Assembly: GCA_905250125.1 (NCBI GenBank)
Contig: CAJNOL010000220.1
Coordinates: forward strand, 1-64,000
Length of the DNA stretch: 64,000 nucleotides
Reading direction: 5' to 3'
DNA from: Rotaria sordida
Taxonomy: Eukaryota > Rotifera > Eurotatoria > Philodinida > Philodinidae
Position 1 is the stretch's first letter. Each line of letters opens with the position of its first letter. Below the pieces are notes generated by a model that was not told the origin of the DNA, did not search any database, and worked only from the letters and a program-made list of their open reading frames with translations. Both the position numbers and the translations under genes were made by a program. Shown piece after piece: positions 37,546 to 50,770 of this stretch.

Positions 37546-37738
37546 CAATGTTACGTGATAGACCACAGTACTAAGATAAAATTCACATTGTCGGGTATTG
37601 TATACTAATTCATTTATTGTATCTTCACTTGTACGTGTCATTTTAGCTTCATAATAATTTTGTTTAGCAAGTATTAAGTCAAACTCAACTTGTCTTGTCA
37701 AATCAAGAAGCAGATGTACCTGAATCATCATTTCTAGG
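37546..37738 (-). pseudogene. Coding-like exon fragment of unknown gene
   Basis: After an acceptor-like TTTTTCCTAG (minus strand, ending at about 37739) the sequence reads MMIQVHLLLDLTRQVEFDLI, then LAKQNYYEAKMTRTSEDTIN and ELVYNTRQCEFYLSTVVYHV with host-like codons. It then runs without a stop directly into the telomere-like G-rich tract (KDVGVGVDVDVDKG). No partner exon is visible on either side. The fragment looks like a broken gene end; the family is not recognised. Confidence 0.35.
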
Positions 37739-37746
37739 AAAAACAA

Positions 37747-39053
37747 GAATGTAAACTTCCATTTATAGTTTTTAAAATATCATTTCCAACTTCGAATTTC
37801 ATTCGAATACTATCTGATACAGGAAAAAAAAAATTCCATAGTAAACATTAGTAAATCAATACTGAATTGAATTTGCATGAGCATAATATGAATTAATAAG
37901 TTGATCCCTAAATTGTAAAAATGCCTCGAGAAAAAGAATTTAAATAATTTATTGAAATAACAATTCTTATTATTTTTATTTTCATCTTAATCGATGTTTA
38001 TTTTCATAATAAAAACTTTCGATCAAAATATTTGAATAAGAAACTATTGATTATTTTTGAATTATACAATGCATGATTTAATTATAAAAATATCAAATAT
38101 CTATATATAATTAATAAATCATAATTAGTCTTGAATTTGAAATTATTCAATAAAATCTTTGTTTTCATGTTCAATCAAAATATTTAATTTCGAACGCTCA
38201 ATATGAATTTTAACATTTGTTATCTAAACTTTTGATATAATCTTGCTTATCACAAAATGAAATATTATTTTGTTTTGTAAAACAACAAATCTAACGTTAA
38301 TTTTGATAGAAATATCATGGGACTTTTTTCTTTTGTTTTACTTTAAATATAAATTTTTCTTTTTTTCTAAACCAATGCTTCATTACAGGATCATTAAAAA
38401 TAATGTCTTTTTCCAGTACGAACTCCAAAATTTTGAAAAATACAATGACTTTATATGTCTTCTATGTTTTTTTAAAAATTCATCAAAAACTTCACATATA
38501 TATGTATGAATATAACAACAAATTCTGTCAACACAAAGCGCTTCAAGTCATTCATGTGTATTGTATTTTTATTTTTTTCTTCTCTCAATTTTTTTCTTCT
38601 ATTATTATTGATAGCTTTTATATTGTATTTTTTTATCGATAGACACAAAAAGAAAATGTCAGGTTAAAACAAAAAAAAAAAAAAGAGAACTACTCATTGC
38701 TGATGGCAATAATCTAAAGTGTCTATTTGAAAGTCTCTATTATATTTGATTGTTGAAATTTGTTTAAAACATTTATTTATTTTTTCTTTTTTTTCATCGG
38801 AAATATTTTTCTTTTTCTCCTCCTCCTCCTCCTTCTCTTTTCTACATAGGTTTTTTATGAAAACTAATGCACTTAAACATCGAATGTTTGAGGCCAAAAA
38901 AGAAAAAAAAAAGGAGAGAAATATTGAAAATTGAATTTATTTGTTTTCGTTCATATGCAACATTGAAAGAAAAAAAAAGTGCAAAAAAAAAAGAAACAAT
39001 AAAACTTGCTTGTTGTTGCATATATTTTTAAATAGTTTCTATTCAAACCTAGA
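37747..39053. other. Intergenic, upstream of the large repeat-protein gene
   Basis: AT-rich sequence without coding signal. It ends in TTCTATTCAAACCTAG at 39051, an acceptor-like site just before the start codon of the next gene. Confidence 0.5.
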
Positions 39054-42000
39054 ATGGATTTCAATAGTTGGACGTTAACATCATTTGGTAATCAATCAGT
39101 AAAAAAAAGCGATGTACTATCAGCAATTCCTAATACACCTAAATTACCAAAAATTGTTTTACGAAATTCAATGGGTTTTGAACTTAAAACAGAAACATCT
39201 TTTCAAAATGCAATTTATCGAGCTAAAACAAAATTATTGGAACCAAATCGACGATTGACTGAAATGGAATGGCGGTATGAAAAAAAAATAATATATATTA
39301 GATTTTTTATTTTTTGGTTTAATATTAAAAAATAAAATATTGTTTAGATTACCACATGCACCAGTGCCATCAAGACCGGATTATTCACGTTCATTAGAAT
39401 ATGATGATTTTCGTTCAATGAAAAAACCACCAAAAATGCTTGATCCTCATAAACTTGAACATTTTGATATGTCATTTTGGGTAAATATTTTATTTTTCTT
39501 TTGTTATTATTTTTATAAAACAAACATTTTATTGATAGGATTATCTTTTACCTGATAGACGATTAGATCAAGCCACGTAGGTTTAGATTGGTTTTCTTAT
39601 TATTTATTATATGATGTTTTTTTCCCTGATAGTGTTGATCGTCGAACAATGGAGCAATATTGTAAGAGTATGGGCACTGTACCACATCCTGAATTTATGG
39701 ATAATGTTGATTCATTCAAAAGTGTCAAACAACTTTTTTTATCATTTGTATCAACTACATCTTCATTAGATAAAATTGTTTCTGGTTTTGGACCTATGGA
39801 TAATCGCAAGTAAGAAATAAAATAACTTGAAAAATTTTGATAAATTACTATTATTCTATTCTATTTTCTTAAAAGAAAAATGATTATGACACAAGTATTA
39901 ACAAGTTTATTACGAGGTGATTTTACATCATTAGACGATTTACCAGCCAATGTTAGAAATGATGCTTTATTGGATCTAGCAAAATTAGCTAGTGAAGGAA
40001 AATTATCTGGTAAAATAAATTTCATATTGAATAATAAATCTTCTTATTTATTGAATTTGTTTGTTTATTTTTCTTTTTTTTAGTTGAAATGCAAGAAAAA
40101 GTATTTACTGAATTAGCACAAAATTTAGCTTCATTACCACCAGAAATGCGAGCAAAAGGTTCACAAAGTTTATTGATTTATTTTTATTAAAACTATTTCT
40201 ATACTTGATGTATGATAGAAATATATTGTTTTTCTAACCTGGACTTGTTTAAGATAAATCGATTGAGAAAATATTTGAAGTATGTACATCAGATATTTTA
40301 AGGTTTCATAGAAATATGAAAAGCTTCCATAAAAATTCGGAACAAAGTCTATCATGATTATTATATTGATGAAAGACAAAAAACAAAGCACAATAACTTT
40401 CTACATGTAAAATGTAGGACAATACATTGAAATATAATCAAAAACAAAAAATGTTTACTCGAGTAAAATTATTATTATTTTGAAATAAATAGTTATTATA
40501 ATATATTTAGGAGTTTTCTGACTTTTTTCTGATAGTTTTCTAGAAATCTCAGTACTAATTTTATTATCAAATCGAAGAAATTAAAATCATGACAGATACT
40601 TAGATAAGATTGATGGCGACGTCTAACTTTTCAAGATTAGAATTCGTTTTTTCATTCAGTTAAAATATGTTATATGTTTTTAATAGACAAAACTCAACGA
40701 TTTAAATAAATATAGGAGTATGTTGAGGTCAAGAAGATTCACATTATTTTTCAAATTAATAATTCTAATAAATTTTTTAGTTACCGAACAATTAATAAAA
40801 TCCATAGAAAATGTTCCACCTGAAGCTCGTGAACAAGTTCTTCAACATATACTTGGTACACTTGATACATTATCAGAAGAAGATCGTCAAAAAGTTTTAC
40901 ACGATCTTGTTAAAAAAATTTCATCAATGCCTGAAGAAAGTCGTAATGCATTAATTGAAAAAATTATGGAAAATATGGATAATTTAACACCAGATGCTAA
41001 AATACAATTATTACAAGATCTTTTACGTGATGCTGATACAATACCAGCAGCAATGCGTGATAATATTTTACAAAATCTTCTTGATAGTCTTGATACATTA
41101 CCACCAGAAGAACGTGAACGTGTTTTAGCTGAATTAACAAAAAATCTTGCTACACTTCCATCAAATATTCGTCAACAATTACTTGAAAAATTACTTGAAA
41201 AATCTGAAGAATTACCACCAGAATTACGTGATCAAAGTAAATAAATTTGTTTTGTTTTGCTTTAGTAAAATAAAAATAATTTTTATTTTTAATAAATAGT
41301 GTATGCTGAAATATTAAAAAATGTTCCTGGAATGCCTGAAGAATTAAAACGTAAATTAGTTGTTGAATTATTAAAAAATGTTGATAATATGGATCCAACA
41401 TTACGACAAAATGTTATGAAAGAAATTCTTAATAATTTAGATTTAATTGATGATACAATGCATGGTCAAGTATTACAAAATTTTCTTCAAGCACTTAATG
41501 ATGTACCAGCTAATGAACGTGATGAAATATTAAAAAAAATTATTGAAAAATCTTCAACATTAGATGATCCAGAAATGAAACGTCAATTACTTGAAGAAAT
41601 TCTTAAAAATCCATCAAATCTTTCTGCAAGTGCATTACAAGAATTAGTTAAAAATGTTGGTGAATTACCACCAGATTTACAAGAACGTCTTTATGCTGAA
41701 ATTTTACAAAAAAAAGATGAATTACCACCATCAGTTCTTGAAGAAATTATTCGTAATAGTGCTAATGTACCACAAGCTGTTCTTACAGAATTACTTAGTT
41801 CTGTTGATAAATTAGCACCATCATCATTAGCTGAATTAGCTAAACATATAAATGTTTTACCTGAAGAAGTACGAACAAAATTACTTGCTGATGTTATGAA
41901 TGCAATGGAGAATCTTGATGATGAACAAAAAGCAGCTGTTATTGGTGAACTTTTAAAAAATCCAGGAAATCTTAATGCACAACAATTAGAAACTTTAATG

Positions 42001-45000
42001 AAAAATTTAGATGGACTTGATCCAGCATTAAAAGAACAAATCATGAAAGGTTTAGTAGATAATATGGATAATTTACCACCAGCTGTTAAAGAAAAATTGG
42101 TAGGTTTAATAACAGATAGATATATAAACTCCAGATTGAATTCATATATGAAAATCTACTAATAGTTTACTATAAGAATCAGAATAGTGTCGATATTTTT
42201 TAGAGGAGACTAAAAATTCGGCACAACAACATTGTTTACTTATTTTTATTTTGTACTTTCTGCCAAAGAAAGGCAAAGGGTGTTTCAAAAGTCATTTTCT
42301 ATCCAAAATTACCATGAAGCTATGAACAAATCGGCAGAAAGTCGAATATTTGGAGGGGAGCTCCCCGTAATCGAGAGCCCTGATAAAACTATATGAAAGA
42401 CTGTAGTAGAAAAAAAAACGATTCCGAATGACACATAGTTAAAACTTCATGTCTATTTCATATTGCAACTAACATCTATTTTTCATCATAGAAATAGTAT
42501 GTGATTACTATTCACTGCACATATTTTAAAGATTCGAGATAGTAACTGGAACCGGTCGGTAACTAAATTATAGAAAATATTTCATAACTAGTATTTAACC
42601 CTTTGAGTACGAGATTATTTTTATATAGTCAAAAGGACGAATAATAGACAAATCGACCCTATAAAAATTTTTTTGATTCGAAACTTCAACTATATTATAA
42701 CAAACGAAAGAGCTCGATGAGTTGAGCACGTTTTGTGACAGAATTTAATCTTGTAAATGAAACCGTGACGAGTTCTAAGTAAGTTAACTTGTACAATTTT
42801 AGTCATTTTAATCGTTATCATCCTCAGAACTCTTCATGGTTTCATTTACAAGATCGAATTCCGTCACAAAAAGTGCTCAACTCATCGAGCTCTTTCGTTT
42901 AGTTTAATACAGTTAGGATTTCGAACAAAAAATTTCTATAGGGCCGATTTTTCTATCATTCGTCCTTTTGACTATATAAAAATAATCTCGTACTCAAAGA
43001 ATTAAGGGACAACCAATAATCATCAGTAAGTATAGACAATCTTAACGCATAAATATTCTAAACACAAATCTCCTTGCAATTCCTATCATTAAATAATCAA
43101 CAGACCGTGTTTTTTAAGGTTATTCAGGTCCCAAAATATCAGGACGCGACTTTGTGTCGCCCGTACTCAAAGGGTTAATCATATTCATGAAGTATCTTAT
43201 AATATTATAATAACGCTATATAGCAAAATACCATAAAAATCGAGAAATATTTCATTAACGAACCGTACTCCCAATTTTAACGACGTTTTTTAATGTAACT
43301 CTTCAAGTCACTCTGATAACATACCTTACATATTACTCAGACAATTTTGACGATGATTTTATAAATAATCAAAATATAATTGACTATCGCCTTTAGAATA
43401 TGATCTGTTGAGTCGGTCTCGGACCTAAATCAGACGAACTCTTGTTACAACATCATGTATCCTACACCTTTCTTGAATCTATTAATTCCAGAAAGAATAG
43501 ATATTCTACTGTTTCGTTGAGTTCATAATCACATAATAATTTCCATTTGAAAAGTTTCAATCATAGCTTGAAGATACTAAAAAAACATCATTATATTGAA
43601 TAAAACATAATAGATATATATATTTTTTTTTCTCATGATTAGCTTCAAGATTTATTGAATAAAGACTCTGATTTGGATCAAGAAACTCGTGTAAAAATGT
43701 TAGCTAAACTATTAGAAAATCCTGATAATTTAACACAAGAAGAAAAAGAAAAAGTTTTCAATCAATTAATGCATGAAATTGATAATGTTAAAGATCCTGA
43801 AATGAAAAAAAAACTTATTAATGATATGTTACAGAATTTAAAAGATTTACCACCTGAAACAATGACACAATTATTATCAAATATTAATGATTTACCACCT
43901 GGAGAACAAAAAGAATTATTAAAACAAATTTTAGAAAAATTTGATGAATTACCACCTGAAATGAAAGAAAAATTAGTTGATGATTTACTTAAATCTGCCG
44001 CTGGTAAAATTTCATTGTTTGTTTTTTTTTTTATTGATTAAAATTAACTTATTTTTTTTTTTCTAATTTATTTTAGGTATGCCAGCTGAAGTACAAAAAC
44101 AAATGATTACTGATTTATTAAATGAAATGAAAGATTTACCAGCTGAAGAACGTATTAAATTAATGGAAAAAGTTCTTGATAATCCAAATTTAGATCCAAC
44201 TGTACGAGCAAAATTAATGGAAGAAATGTTAAAAAATGCTAATGATTTACCACCAGAAGAAAGACAAAAATTATTAGAAAAAATGTTAGAAAATAGTGAT
44301 CATCTTGGTAAATCAAATTTGATTTTTATTTTTCTCAATTTTTCTTTTTTTTGCTATATAGATCCTAAAACAAAAGCAAAATTAATGGAACAAATGCTTA
44401 AAACATTAGATGATTTACCAAATGAAGAAAAACAAAAAGTATTATCAAAAATGCTTGAAAATAGTGACAATTTAAATCCTGCTATGCGAAATAAATTAAT
44501 GGATGAAATGATTAAAAATATTAATCAAATGCCACCAGAAGAACGTGAAAAATTTTTAGCTAGTTTGTATTATTTCTTTTTTTGCTTATATTATAAATAA
44601 AATACAAAATTTTATTATCTATTTTAAAGATCTTGTTAATGATCCTGATAGAAAAGATTTATTAAAAGAATTACTTAATAGTGGACAAATAAGTAATGAA
44701 ATGAAAAAGAAAATAGTTGATGAAATAACAAAAAAACCCATTGATCCATCAACATTACTTAGTGTACTTAAAAATTCGAAAGAATTATCACCAGAAATAC
44801 TCGAAAAAGTTCTTCAAAGTGTTGAAAATATGTCTGCAAAAGAATTAAATGAATTAGCAAAAAATTTAAATACATTACCTCCTGAAATGAAACAACGTGT
44901 TATGAATGAAATGATGAAAAATATACGAGATCTTGATTCAAAAACACAAGCACATATTATACGTGAAATGTTAGGAAATTCAGCTGATATGGATCCAAAA

Positions 45001-48000
45001 GTTCTATCAGATATAATAGTAAAATTATTTATTAAATTCTTTTATTTTTGCTTTTTTTTTATTGAATTGTTTTTTTTTTCAATAGAAAAATATAACAAAT
45101 TTAACACCAACAGCAATTAAAGAATTATTTATTAAAGCTGATAAACTTCCACCAGAAGCATTAAAAGAATTATTAAAACATATGGATGAAATTCCAATAA
45201 ATGTTCTTGAAGATTTAGTTAAAAATGCTGAACAATTATCACCAGATGTTATTGCAGCATTACTTGCTTCAAAAAATCTTCCACCAGCTATACGAGAAAA
45301 ATTAATGCAACAAATTAATTCAAACAAAAAAATAAAAGAAAAATTAAGAAGTAATTCATTAAATTTTGTGTTATTTTTTAATATATCATTTATTTTAGCA
45401 TTAGATCCATTAACAAAAGGTGTCGAAGGTGTTGGAAAAGTTGTACCAAAACCAAAACCAGAAGTCAAAAAACCAAAAGTGGTTGGTATAAATAAATTTT
45501 TATGTATTTATATGAACATATAACATGTCTGCGGTTTTTTTTTAAAAGGATGTACCACCAGTGTCAAAAAAAATATCGAAGAAACTCGAAGATTTATATG
45601 GACGTTTGTTTGGTAAAGAAGTAAGGAAAATTTGTGATTTATATTTTACAAATTTCAACTATCTACTTCTGTTAAATAAATTTTAATCCTTTATCTTTCC
45701 TACATTTTTTCAAATGAAACTTTATGAGCCAGTAATTGGTAAAGAGAATATTTTTTTTTTATTACTTTACCGTTGAAATATCAAGCGCCTTCAAAGTCGA
45801 TAATTTTGAAAGATTCGAATTTTTCGAAACAAAATGTTCTCGATCTACACTCAATAGAGATCTTTAGGAATTTCTATATGGTATAAATCGATGAATTACA
45901 TATACTAAGGGATACAGTTAACCGTGCAGCTATTATTGGGCAGTTAAGAACAAAGTTAGTATATGTACTATAAATCTTAACTCGTAAAAACTTGAAAAAA
46001 AGGATTTATTATGAATGAAATGTCTTTAGAGGTTATATAAAATGGTTCAAAGCAAAGTAAATGTTTATTTAATACAATATGTCAAAAACATATGTATTTT
46101 TTTGAGATTAATTTTTGTCGGTTTATATGCTTTCCTTTCTTTTCGATTACTATAATAATATGAGATTGATATGGCTGTTGTCCATTCTGTAATGTGAACA
46201 AAGAAAAAAAAAATCAAAGCTTAGTATGTCGTTCAATCCCCTTTCTTTACCACACTGTCCTAAATAAAGAGATGAACATTCAGTGCATCAGATTATATCA
46301 TTAGCATATTAGACAAGCTAATACTATATTAATAAAGTTATTTTATCAGTAGCTCTTCTGTAACGGCTATGAGATATAAAGAGTTAATCCTATAGTTTTC
46401 AAACTAAAAATAATAAATTCTATGCAAGAAATCGTTAAGTCCTCTTTCTCTTAAAAATCGATATTGGGCTTAAATATAAAAATTTAATCTTTGAAAATAA
46501 TCTCTATAGAGTGGTTCTCATCTTGATGCTGATATGGAAGTATTAGCAAATATTGATGAAAGTGAATTAGAAGGTTTATTACAAGATCCAGAATTTCTTA
46601 ATTTGGATCCAAATTTACCACCGGAAGTTCGTCGTCAACTTATAGAAGAAATTAGGTTTGTTCATTTATCTTATTTAACTTTTTTAATTTTTTTGATTGA
46701 TAGAAAAAAACGTGCTAAACAACGTATTGCAGAGGTACCACCATTATCAAAAGATAAATTACAAGAAATTGAAGATCCATTAGATTATCTTTATAAATAT
46801 TGTATTATACAGTCAGTTCATTTTTTGTATTGTTTCATTTTCTTTTGAGAAAAATTTTGTTTTCATAGTCCTGATCGTATGGCTAATTATGAACGTGTCT
46901 TTTTAAATGCAGTTAAAAAACAAAAAGCAAAATTCGAAGGTCAAAATCCACCAGAGAGTACAACAAAATTAATTAATTTAAAACGAAATAATACAGATGG
47001 AGGTGTATGGACAAATGTTGGTGGTGGTGGAAAATATGTACATGATGCAAAACAATATCATGCACTTGATTCAAGTGATGAAGATGAAGATATTGAGTAA
47101 GAAATGGATTCTTCGTTTTGTTTATATATTTGAATTATTATAATTTTTAGTAAACCAAACATTACTAAACAACGTAATGGTCCAAATATGGTTAATTTTG
47201 AAAAAGAAATACGTGATGGAGCGTTTGATCCAGATGTACCACCGATGAAAGTAATTATATTGAAACAAAAATAATGTGTTTAGGAATAATAAACACATAC
47301 GTTAGCGTCCAAGATCAGATGATCGAGAAAGAAGTTTTTATTAAAATCTTCATTAGTCTCTCGATAGATGTTGAATTCGAAGACTAATGAAGATTTTAAC
47401 AAAAACTTCTTCCCCGCTCATCCGACATTCGACATGTCCAATGATTACAAAAGTTTAGCATCCTGAATACATGTCTAGTGAATATTGATAACTCAGTGTC
47501 GCCTTTTACTACTATCAAAATCAGTAGTGAGTTCATATATAAGTTCGAAAATCCTCTCCGATAACTTTAAACACTTTTCGTATATAAACTGAAGTCAGTT
47601 GCTGACAACCATCAATCAATTATGTATCTTTTCATCTTAATTTTCTCAAATTGTACGATTTAATAATATATATATTTATTTTCAATAGTCTGAAACAGCT
47701 CAAAAACTTGAAAAAATCAATTTTATTATTGATGATCTTCGAAAGAAAGAAGCCGAAGTTAATCAAACATTTCAAACAACAAATGGTAAAATAAAAAATT
47801 TTTGCATTTAAATTATCTTCTATAATTGATTTTATTATTATTTCTTTTTTTCTTTGTTCTTTAGAACAAATTGATCGAATGACTGCTGTAGCTATTATGG
47901 ATCTTTATCCTGAAATTCTCGATCCTGAATATGATCCAAAAAAGAAAAAACAAAAAGTAACCTCATTCATGTCTATTCTCATTTATCTTTTTTTTTTCTT

Positions 48001-49304
48001 AAAGACATCTGAAAAAACAATCGGTGAACTAAAAAGTTATGGATCATTATATACTACAGAACAATTATTAACTCGATTATCAAAAAGTCAACTACAAATT
48101 GTAAATAAGAAAAACAAAAAAAGATTAATTTTTGAGAGAAAAAACTTTTTTTTTAGGTTAATGGTCAAACAGAAATTAAACAATTAAATGGGCAAGCTAA
48201 TTGGAGTAAAAATAAACTAGCACAATTACGTATGAGAATTGAAATGTTACTTGGTATATATCATCATTATGTTTTTGTAAAAAGAAATTGAATAAATTTT
48301 ATTTTTTTTTTTATTTTAACAGGTGAACGAGAAAGTCTTCTTGCTCGTGATCAAGAAGAACGACAACAAACTATGTATAAATATAAACGAGTTGAAAAAT
48401 TTCGTCGTCAACAGAGTCCATTATGGAATGCATTACATCCAAGTATTGTAAGTTAAATCATTTTTTATTATTTAACAAAAACAAAACTGATTTTTATAAT
48501 TAAGGATTATGAAATGAATGTTGAAGAACTTGATAAAGCACTACGACAAATAAATGGAAATTTAATAACTCCCAAAGAATGTCAATATATTAAATTTGTA
48601 TGTATTTTTATATGAATTTAAAAGCAAAACAAAAAAAAAGAGGATTTCATTCTTTTCTTTTTTTTGTGTGTATGTTTTAGATTCTTAAAATTCCTGGTGT
48701 AAAACGTATTAATTTAAAAGTATTCAGTATTATTGCTGCACTTTCAGAAAAAGTTAATCAAATTGAGTACGTTTAATGAAATTTAAAAATAAATTATTTT
48801 TATATTGATTTTTATTATAGACCATTTGTTCGTAAATTAATTAATAAATTTGATTATGAAGCACTTGATATTAAAATGCAAAAAGCTAAAGTTAGAAATT
48901 TATATTACAAATAATTATCAATTAGATATTTTTCTTTTTATCTTTATTGATAGGAATTATTTTATCTTATGGCAGATAAAAGTCAAAAACTTGCACCAAA
49001 AGGTTATGTACCACTTCGTGCTTTATGTATTGAATTAGCTGCAGGTGGAGTTGAACGCGATAATATTGAAAATGTAAATAGAAGTTAACTGACAAAAAAG
49101 AAAAAAGAAATATTTTGATATCTTTATTTATTTTTTTTTTATTAGTGCAAGAAAAAATTTGATCGTGAAGGTAAAAATTATGTTGATTTTATGGATTGGC
49201 TTATTTATGTTCCATTATTTGTTGAAATTCATACACGAATTGTTTCCAATCCATTTCTTCGTTATGAAGATCCACTTAAACCACCAAAAGAACCAGAAAA
49301 ATAA
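39054..49304 (+). CDS. Giant helical-repeat protein (about 50 repeats of 19 or 15 residues), 29 exons
   Basis: Exons: 39054-39274, 39348-39480, 39539-39576, 39633-39809, 39876-40009, 40084-40158, 40808-41236, 41300-42099, 43643-44003, 44077-44307, 44362-44562, 44630-45018, 45086-45350, 45399-45481, 45549-45620, 46510-46655, 46704-46811, 46869-47096, 47151-47250, 47689-47785, 47865-47956, 48005-48100, 48157-48253, 48323-48447, 48505-48597, 48681-48766, 48821-48890, 48954-49073, 49146-49304. All phases agree (about 1,741 aa). Residues 1-230 are unique. Residues about 235-1150 are tandem helical units, consensus LPPExRxKLLEELLKNxDN (19 aa) mixed with a 15-aa form (LPPxxLEELIKNxxN). A Pro/Lys linker follows (PKPKPEVKKPKV), then an acidic stretch (SSDEDEDI), coiled coil (EKINFIIDDLRKKEAEV) and a C-terminal EF-hand-like region (FDREGKNYVDFMDWLIYVPL) without full calcium ligands. 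No signal peptide. Family not recognised; a cytoskeletal or axonemal scaffold is a guess. Confidence 0.85.
42599..43174. mobile_element. TTAA-flanked non-autonomous DNA element (piggyBac-like MITE), copy A
   Basis: The element is flanked by TTAA at 42595-42598 and 43175-43178, with perfect 12-bp terminal inverted repeats CCCTTTGAGTAC and GTACTCAAAGGG. Inside, arm 42599-42780 pairs with 42826-43001 (for example CGAAAGAGCTCGATGAGTTG against CAACTCATCGAGCTCTTTCG), and the inner arm also ends at a TTAA (43002-43005). This looks like a foldback MITE plus a 170-bp tail ending in GCGACTTTGTGTCGCCC before the right repeat. No transposase. It sits in the 1.5-kb intron 8 of the giant repeat-protein gene without touching exons. 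Confidence 0.8.
47309..47430. repeat. Long hairpin in intron 19 of the giant gene
   Basis: The left arm (about 47315-47364) and right arm (about 47376-47428) are complementary, with a near-perfect core GAAGTTTTTATTAAAATCTT / AAGATTTTAACAAAAACTTC and CATTAGTCT / AGACTAATG. The loop is about 11 nt. It would form a strong stem of 30-50 bp in the pre-mRNA. Confidence 0.75.
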
Positions 49305-50765
49305 ATTATAACAAAGAAAAAAAATATTTAATATTACATTGGTTTTTTTGAGTTTAGTGTACATATGCCTAGTCACGTTTTTTTTTTTTGAAAATTCACT
49401 AAACCAAAAAAAAAACATAATCAACTTGGATTTACATGCGATTTTATTTTATTTTTTATTAAATATATAATAAATGATAACAATAAACATTAATAAAAAA
49501 AAAATAAAATAAAACAATAAAAATTTAATTGAATATTATTATATCCGATTGGAAATATATACTTACCAGAATCTAGTGGATTAATATAATGACCTAAGAT
49601 CATCATCTAAAAATAAAGTAGTTTTTTTTTTTGAAAATATGTTACTTATGATTGATGAATTCGTTGAAATTTAATTAATTGTGTAATAAAAAAATCTAAA
49701 ATTTGTTTTACATTATGCAGATTTAGGGATACATCAATTTCTTGAACATAATGTCAAAGATGGCCTTGGTTTTTTTATTAAGAGTACAGCTACCTGTCGA
49801 TTGTTAATATTAACTCTTATCAGGTTTTTGTCGGTCAGTTAGTAGCTGTAGTAAAAATTCATAGAAACACAACAAAGACTTCGAAATTTATCAAAACTTT
49901 TTTTAGTCTTTTTTCGTCCAATCAATTGATTCTGCAACCTATATTTTGCATTGAATAAAATCTAATCATAAATTCTAAAAGAATGTTTAAAACTGATCAT
50001 AACTGGCTTGAAAAATCTGGCAATTCTCAATACACTGGAAATATTCCAATCTTCAAAGATTAGAGTTATCTCTACATTAAAAAAAAACCACATGTCTCGT
50101 ATTAAGAGATACAACGCCCTTAAAAATTCTTTATATTATTAAGAATCAGTGCTTTCTTTAGATAGAAATTTATTTCTCGAATAATATTATCTACAAATGA
50201 TATCTATGAAGCTTTGTAAAAAGCATTCATTCAACAAATACAATTTACCAGCATGAATACTCAACCAATTGTATTTGTATATATACTTCTCGTGTACTCT
50301 ACTGGATAGTTTGTTAGCAGTGATTCATCTCTCATCCTGTCCTTGATCTCTCTCTCTCTCTCTCTTTCTTCTTTAGCCATTGTTATCATTATTGTTATTT
50401 TTTTTCTTCTCTCTTTTCTTTATCTCTTATGATATATCTATATACGTATATGATTTAAAGATAACTGGATATAAATTAAAAAAATTATGTTGAAACTTGT
50501 CGGATACGAGCTAACAGTACTCATTCTTGTTTTTTTCAGACTATTCAGAAAGACACTTATGTACTATAATATGTTAAACGGTATTAATTTGATTTACCTT
50601 ACTAATGTCGAAAAGTAAAAATATAGAATGTAAAAAAAAAGTCGAAATATATGATTTTATGATAGTTCTAATGTTGGAAATGATTAACATAGAAAATGGA
50701 AATATCAACAGTTGATTACTGGAACAAAGATGATAATCTCCGGTCAATTGGTAAAGTATAATGGG
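49305..50765. other. Intergenic, no supported gene
   Basis: AT-rich spacer after the giant gene. A (CT)n run lies at about 50350-50366. No coding signal on either strand. Confidence 0.5.
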
Positions 50766-50770
50766 GCTGT

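Noticed and set aside
41691-42044. 117-codon minus-strand frame
   Set aside because: It is the antisense shadow of the helical repeats in exon 8 of the giant gene.
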